A model generated the notes under the pieces. That model saw nothing but the letters and a program-made list of their open reading frames with translations, was not told the origin of the DNA and did not search any database. From an unidentified bacterial endosymbiont (GTDB lineage: Bacteria > Pseudomonadota > Gammaproteobacteria > Enterobacterales > Enterobacteriaceae): a DNA stretch of 64,000 nucleotides. The translations under genes and the position numbers were made by a program. Where the stretch lies: assembly GCF_918797525.1 (NCBI RefSeq), contig NZ_OU963893.1, positions 124,001 to 188,000 of the forward strand, given 5' to 3'. Shown in pieces: positions 59,913-64,000 of this stretch (the stretch's first letter is position 1; each line of letters begins with the position of its first letter).

Positions 59913-61457
59913 TTAAATGCTTTTAGACCATCTAGATAATACTACTTCAAAGGGGCGTTTTGCTGAAATTCGTTGGAGGAAGTATTTTTTCTCATCTTTA
60001 GCAAGCCCTGAAACTGCATATATCATTGCTCTTTGTTGCCACGGATCCATAGAGGGGAAATGTTCTCTTAATTCTCTAACCCAATCATAAGCTTCATTTA
60101 TTTTTGCTGCCAAAATAATCTCTCGCCTAATAAATGGGTCTGATTTTTGGTAGAGTTCATGTAGTTTTGAAAAGTGATTGATATGTTTATTCTTACTGAA
60201 AATGCTAAGGATTAATAATCTAAAATATTCGTTTGATTGCACCTCTGGTATTTTATATAGCTTTAATAGTTTTGTACCAATCTTCTTCCATTCGTTTGGT
60301 GCTATTGCTTGTATTGATCCTAAATAAAAACATATATTAGCAAAGCATGGCTCAAGTTTCTCTAGATTTTCCAAAGATACATTGATAGCGCCAGGGTGTC
60401 CAATCTGAGCAATTCGACGATAAAACCAACGTAATCTGATGTAATCTACTGGTATAGCATCAATATACTCATTGATTATTTTTTCTATGGCAATGTTTGA
60501 AATTAAAGACCAATCCTCAGTAGAAATTTCTGAGTATGAGATAGTTTTATATGGGTTCCCACCAGAATATTTTTTAATTATGCTTAGTAAACTTGCCTCA
60601 TGATTATTTATCGGCCTATCTTCAATCATTTCTCTACAGATCGGAAAAAAATCAACTGGGGTTAATATTTTTGTTTTATGTCTCTGTAATGTTAATCGTT
60701 GTTGGCGATCTAATATGGTTGCCAAATTAGATAAGGCAACCTTTGCTTTCTTTTCTGATTTACAGAAAATCAATATATCATCTGCATATCTAATAAATTG
60801 ATAACCAGCACTCTTTAAGCTATTATCAACGGGTATTAATGTAGCCTCGGCTATAAGGTGAATTGGATGCGGACCTACAGGAACGCCTCTAGAAACTCCA
60901 GCAGTTGTTGACTCTAAGAGAGATATCAACCACTTAATCGCTTGATTTGGCCAATTCGCAGAAATTAATTGGTTTTCGACTGTGTGATGATATATTTGAT
61001 TATAAAAATCGGCTATGTCGCAATATAAAATATGAGTTGAACCTCTTGCTAACTTTTCAGCTTTTATCCAAAAATCATTCCAGCCAGTCTTGTTGCTGTA
61101 TAAGCCATCATTAATGTTAGGATTAAATCTATAACTAAATACCACATTATCTGATAATCTTAACTTTTCAATATCTTTTCCATATTCATAAACTAATGCA
61201 GAAAGAATTATTGAGTCTTGCGGATCTAATTGAGTCGCTTGCCTATATGATACCTCATCTTTTGGTACGATGAATCGCCTGCAACTACCTGGTGGAAATT
61301 CATTAAGATTATGGCCGACAATCATCGATGTAAAGTCATCCTTGTTATTCACAATAGACTCAATTTCTATACTCTTAGGAAAAAGATCTCCATCAGAATG
61401 ATGATTGACAAAATCAATAGCCCATTCAAGAGAGGTTTTATTCACTGTCATTGGCAT
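59913..61457 (-). CDS. Reverse transcriptase of defence (UG/Abi/DRT-like) type
   Basis: The start could be GTG 61466 or ATG 61457; counting from the longer start, the protein has 517 residues. An RT domain shows ILYCDIADFYNQIYHH (catalytic Asp near residue 150), VSRGVPVGPHPIHLIAEATL, and FIRYADDILIF with YADD at about 227-230. The C-terminal ~200 residues are helical repeats of the HEAT type seen in Abi and UG reverse transcriptases. No retron, group II intron maturase or endonuclease domain is visible. Only one RT is encoded. Together with the WYL regulator this points to phage defence. The exact class is not assigned. Confidence 0.85.
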   Translation of the reverse strand: MPMTVNKTSLEWAIDFVNHHSDGDLFPKSIEIESIVNNKDDFTSMIVGHNLNEFPPGSCRRFIVPKDEVSYRQATQLDPQDSIILSALVYEYGKDIEKLRLSDNVVFSYRFNPNINDGLYSNKTGWNDFWIKAEKLARGSTHILYCDIADFYNQIYHHTVENQLISANWPNQAIKWLISLLESTTAGVSRGVPVGPHPIHLIAEATLIPVDNSLKSAGYQFIRYADDILIFCKSEKKAKVALSNLATILDRQQRLTLQRHKTKILTPVDFFPICREMIEDRPINNHEASLLSIIKKYSGGNPYKTISYSEISTEDWSLISNIAIEKIINEYIDAIPVDYIRLRWFYRRIAQIGHPGAINVSLENLEKLEPCFANICFYLGSIQAIAPNEWKKIGTKLLKLYKIPEVQSNEYFRLLILSIFSKNKHINHFSKLHELYQKSDPFIRREIILAAKINEAYDWVRELREHFPSMDPWQQRAMIYAVSGLAKDEKKYFLQRISAKRPFEVVLSRWSKSI

Positions 61458-61466
61458 TTTCACCAC

Positions 61467-61928
61467 TGTTAATTTATTCTCTGAGATAACATGATAATAC
61501 TCATGCTAAATTCAATATACAGATACATTTGTTTTTTTGTTCGTTTTGTGAGTAGCCTCTCTATAGGCTACAGATATCGGTGACATTTCATCATTATCTA
61601 ACTTAAATTATATTAATGTTATGTAGTTAAGGCTGTGCTTTGTTGCTTCTAAGATGATGCAAAAGGTGGTATAGGGATAGGTAATAAAAGTAGCGTTCAC
61701 ACTTTGTGTTAATACTACCGAAGCTCCTGGGCTTATTGGTAGCGAATACTCGGGAGGATTACTGTTCTGGTGGCTGCTACTAGGTGTATATTTTAATGCT
61801 CCATATAGGCTATAAATTTAACTTATTAGAAAAATTCTTATTAAATCAGCATGAATTTTTAGAATACTATATGATCTTACGGGGCGGCACAGATTATATT
61901 CATATAATCTGTGCTTCGCTTTTTGTAA
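61467..61928. other. AT-rich interval upstream of the RT with hairpins
   Basis: No gene is convincing in these 460 bases. Hairpin arms are GTAGCCT (61552-61558) with AGGCTAC (61565-61571) and a partial one around 61707-61735. A perfect 11-bp stem, CACAGATTATA (61888-61898) with TATAATCTGTG (61903-61913), is followed on the plus strand by CTTCGCTTTTT. The last has terminator character for a plus-strand transcript. A structured RNA linked to the RT could lie here. Confidence 0.5.
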
Positions 61929-62795
61929 CTAGCTTCTTCCAGGGAAAAAACCATCAACGCTATCTAAAACATTATTGTTTCTAAGATGAATTTGGTAAAT
62001 TTTATCTTTTAAACTGGCATCTTTAGAGCAATCAACATTCCACCTTTGCAACCAATATTGAGCCAGTGCTGCTCTTACCGATACTTTTCTTACACCATTA
62101 GTCATCTGAAAATCATCCTCAATAGTTTTTTTGTTACGTATTTTCCCAACCATTGGGTGAACTGTAAGTTCAAGTTGAATAATTCTATTCCACATTTCAT
62201 CATTATTTTTAGATGCCTGATCAGGGAGTGGTTTTCCTTGTGATGTTTTACTAATCCTATTTATAGCTAGATCAATGAATTTTTCTTTTTCGAAATCGAA
62301 ACACCTAACATATGTTTTTATACCGCTATCAAACATTGTATGCGGCGCAATCTCTTTACTTGAAGTTCCATTTGCTACGGATTGATAAGTGATAAAAAGA
62401 CTTTCTTTGTTAAGTATCGCTCTCGATAGTGCCGCTAATACCTCAATATCTGGGTTATGTAGTCTAGGGATGGTTTCGATACCCGTCGTTTCATACCCCA
62501 TTGCTTGCGATGTTTCAGGACTTCTTAAACGAGATAATGCTGTCTCGACACGTAATGGGTATGTAATCTCGAACTTATCAAGGTTAATCTCATATCTCTT
62601 TACGCTGTGGTTTAAACGTAAGTTATGGTCCGCTAGATCTCTATAACGACGAATATCTCTAGTGGCTGCGGCCTCTTGGATGCCGAATTTTTCAGTCAGC
62701 TCACTTCGTGAGAGCCATCCTTTGAACATCAAAAGCCACTCTATATACCAAAGCCTATCAATAACATTCTGATTTCTAATGTATTTTTTTTCCAT
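61929..62795 (-). CDS. WYL-domain regulator (BrxR/CapW-like)
   Basis: This 288-residue protein has an N-terminal winged HTH (MFKGWLSRSELTEKFGIQEA, AATRDIRRYRDL) and a WYL-type domain (ESLFITYQSVANGTSSKEIA, DFEKEKFIDLAINRISK) with a C-terminal extension. BrxR and CapW proteins of this architecture repress many phage-defence operons and release on infection. It is AT-rich like its neighbours. The 105-base region upstream (62796-62900), between it and the divergent small gene, holds short repeats (CTTGA...TCAAG near 62828-62846) that may be its operator. Confidence 0.8.
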   Translation of the reverse strand: MEKKYIRNQNVIDRLWYIEWLLMFKGWLSRSELTEKFGIQEAAATRDIRRYRDLADHNLRLNHSVKRYEINLDKFEITYPLRVETALSRLRSPETSQAMGYETTGIETIPRLHNPDIEVLAALSRAILNKESLFITYQSVANGTSSKEIAPHTMFDSGIKTYVRCFDFEKEKFIDLAINRISKTSQGKPLPDQASKNNDEMWNRIIQLELTVHPMVGKIRNKKTIEDDFQMTNGVRKVSVRAALAQYWLQRWNVDCSKDASLKDKIYQIHLRNNNVLDSVDGFFPGRS

Positions 62796-62900
62796 GCTAT
62801 ATACCCTTAGTTTTTATGCTGTTCAATGCTTGATCTGATACTCAAGATCTGTAATCATAATGATGAGTTTAGCATAAAGAGACAATAAAGGAGATGTTTA

Positions 62901-63071
62901 ATGGCAACAAATAAACCATATGGTGACAATCATCGCATTGGGGCCGTAAAGAATCGCTCGCAGTTTCAGACTCCCTCTGGATTATGGGCAAAAAGGGACG
63001 CCGAAACAGGACGCATTATGGATATCAAACAGGATGGAACGCCATTTAAGGGGGTTAGGAAAGAAAAATAG
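62901..63071 (+). CDS. 56-residue conserved small protein
   Basis: It starts MATNKPYGDNHRIGAVKNRS behind AAAGGAGATG and ends QDGTPFKGVRKEK. The product is basic and hydrophilic without cysteines. Small proteins of this type (PYGDNHRxGAV... PFKGVRKEK) are familiar from island hotspots, but the function is unknown. It is divergent from the WYL regulator. A hairpin (CTAATGGGC/GCCCATTAG, 63073-63096) follows directly. Confidence 0.75.
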   Translation: MATNKPYGDNHRIGAVKNRSQFQTPSGLWAKRDAETGRIMDIKQDGTPFKGVRKEK

Positions 63072-63234
63072 CCTAATGGGCTTCTCAGCCCATTAGTACA
63101 AATCGAGAAATGAGTGGCACTTAACTCTCACCTTAAGTGCTTATGACAAGCAGCAAGCCACAAGATTTGTTGGTGACAACAGTACAGCTTTTTACTGGAA
63201 AATCAACTCACTTGTGGTCTAAAGGATAATGATA

Positions 63235-63372
63235 ATGAGTAAAGTTGATGATGAACAAGAGTTTATCTTCAGGCCCTACATTACTGTGAAGGGAAGAAGA
63301 ATTACTCGACCAAACGGGGGGATGTTCAAGATCCCAGTAAAAGACAAAAAGCCTGAGTTACGCGGAGGGTAA
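63235..63372 (+). CDS. 45-residue small protein
   Basis: It begins MSKVDDEQEFIFRPYITVKG and ends KIPVKDKKPELRGG. A conserved-looking RPYIT.KGRRITRPNGGMF segment and the RBS AAAGGATAATGAT support real coding. The next small gene begins 5 bases after the stop. The function is unknown. The preceding 163 bases (63072-63234) contain only the hairpin above. Confidence 0.7.
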   Translation: MSKVDDEQEFIFRPYITVKGRRITRPNGGMFKIPVKDKKPELRGG

Positions 63373-63376
63373 TAAA

Positions 63377-63550
63377 TTGTTTAACGAAATAGTTACGGTT
63401 TGTCCTCGTTGTCATAAAGAAGCACAAGGTGTTCTGTCGATTGAATATGCTTTTGGCTTCCGTATGTTACGAGGGCAGAAGAAACCTCAGTCTCACTGTC
63501 GTGCATGCCGGATTGAAGAGTTGCGTTTGTCACGTCAACTGGCAGCTTAA
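63377..63550 (+). CDS. 57-residue zinc-ribbon small protein
   Basis: A TTG start at 63377 lies 9 bases after GGAGG. The product (MFNEIVTVCPRCHKEAQGVL, ending RACRIEELRLSRQLAA) has the pairs CPRC and CRAC, predicting a zinc ribbon. It is encoded 4 bases after the previous gene, so both are probably one operon. The function is unknown. Confidence 0.7.
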   Translation: MFNEIVTVCPRCHKEAQGVLSIEYAFGFRMLRGQKKPQSHCRACRIEELRLSRQLAA

Positions 63551-63562
63551 ATGTCACACATT

Positions 63563-63598
63563 AATCGCCCATGCTATATTATGGGCGATTATTTTTTT
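63563..63598 (+). terminator. Intrinsic terminator of the small-protein operon
   Basis: AATCGCCCA (63563-63571) and TGGGCGATT (63582-63590) form a 9-bp stem, followed by seven Ts (63592-63598). It faces the end of the converging integrase gene at 63607. Confidence 0.9.
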
Positions 63599-63606
63599 AA
63601 AGATGG

Positions 63607-64000
63607 TCAGTTAGTTGTAATTATGCCATCAAGGAAATCCGCATACCATTGCATCATCTCCCGGCGTTTTTCCAGATACTGCGCATGATTATACGTTCCG
63701 CGAATTGCATTCTTATCAATATGTGCGAGCTGTGTTTCAATCCATGCGCTATCAAAACCATGTTCATGCAAGATTGTAGACATGGTATGCCGGAAACCAT
63801 GTCCTGTAGCGCGTCCCTTATAACCCAGTAGTTCGATAACCTGATTTACACTTTCCTTGCTGATTGGCTTCTTACGGCTATTGCGGCCAATAAAGATGTA
63901 CGGGAAATTTTTGGTGATCGGTTCCAGCTGTTTGAGCAGTTCAATCACCTGGTGCGAGAGAGGAACAAGGTGGGGGCGGCGCATCTTCATTCTTTCTGGT
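63607..64000 (-). CDS. Tyrosine integrase, 3' part only
   Basis: The C-terminal ~130 residues of a P4-type phage integrase are present: KMRRPHLVPLSHQVIELLKQ, then KGRATGHGFRHTMSTILHEH with the HxxR motif, and AHIDKNAIRGTYNHAQYLEK with the nucleophile Tyr. The first catalytic Arg is beyond the window edge. It probably integrates the island and marks its right end. An integrase start truncated at 52736-52937 suggests a second, nested element. Confidence 0.9.
   Translation of the reverse strand, partial: PERMKMRRPHLVPLSHQVIELLKQLEPITKNFPYIFIGRNSRKKPISKESVNQVIELLGYKGRATGHGFRHTMSTILHEHGFDSAWIETQLAHIDKNAIRGTYNHAQYLEKRREMMQWYADFLDGIITTN

Noticed and set aside
59913..61466. Group II intron maturase or retron RT
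   Set aside because: No intron ribozyme sequence, X/HNH domains or retron-type msr/msd signature were seen; the HEAT-like C-terminus fits defence RTs better.
61784..61984. 66-codon plus-strand frame
   Set aside because: AT-rich, no ribosome site, and it crosses the 61888 hairpin and the end of the WYL gene.

Overview
The window is chromosomal DNA of a member of the Enterobacteriaceae, most like Enterobacter, Leclercia or Lelliottia. The evidence is near-identity of the replication genes to E. coli, conserved blocks (yidC-yidD-rnpA-rpmH-dnaA-dnaN-recF-gyrB, yidA, yidR/yidQ/ibpAB, yidH/yidG, emrD-tisB-ivbL-ilvBN, yicN-nepI-yicL), and efflux genes that look like EefABC of Klebsiella aerogenes. 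I worked from remembered family sequences and motifs only; no database search was possible.

Layout. 1-8.7 kb: the rpmH/dnaA replication block, with a strong rpmH promoter, a consensus DnaA box and nine GATC sites in the divergent control region. 8.8-18.2 kb: a four-gene type I Wadjet (JetABCD) anti-plasmid operon on the minus strand, inserted between gyrB and yidA. It is broken twice: jetC by an IS91-family element and jetA by an IS5-family (IS427-type) element. Removing each element together with one flanking repeat restores the reading frame. 18.3-23.4 kb: yidA, yidR, yidQ, the heat-shock pair ibpAB with a sigma-32 promoter, and yidHG. 23.4-27.2 kb: the D-serine locus dsdA-dsdX with its divergent regulator dsdC. 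27.3-33 kb: a secreted GH5-like hydrolase, emrD, a GNAT enzyme, the SOS-controlled tisB/istR toxin-antitoxin pair, and ivbL-ilvB-ilvN.

33-48 kb is a decaying accessory stretch. It holds an alpha/beta hydrolase, yicN, nepI with a stop at codon 6, a decayed yefM-yoeB pair, yicL, a LacI-family remnant, an RND pump operon with a frameshifted permease gene, two TetR regulators, an MFS pump, an nlpA remnant and an ISL3 remnant. 48.3-51.8 kb carries a small cysteine-rich secreted peptide, a DUF523-DUF1722 protein, a periplasmic hydroxyisourate hydrolase, a MerR-type regulator and a lipocalin.

51.8-64 kb is a composite P4-satellite-like island. It has an integrase start fused to an IS630 transposase, an AlbA/Schlafen-type protein, an integrase-domain recombinase, an AlpA-like regulator, a frameshifted primase, a RepA-like ATPase, a G-tract repeat field and an Ash-like protein. 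These are followed by an AT-rich cargo block (59.3-62.9 kb) with a HEPN-motif protein, a defence-type reverse transcriptase and a WYL regulator, then three tiny proteins and the 3' part of an integrase that runs off the window. The AT-rich block is the best candidate for a poorly described defence system.
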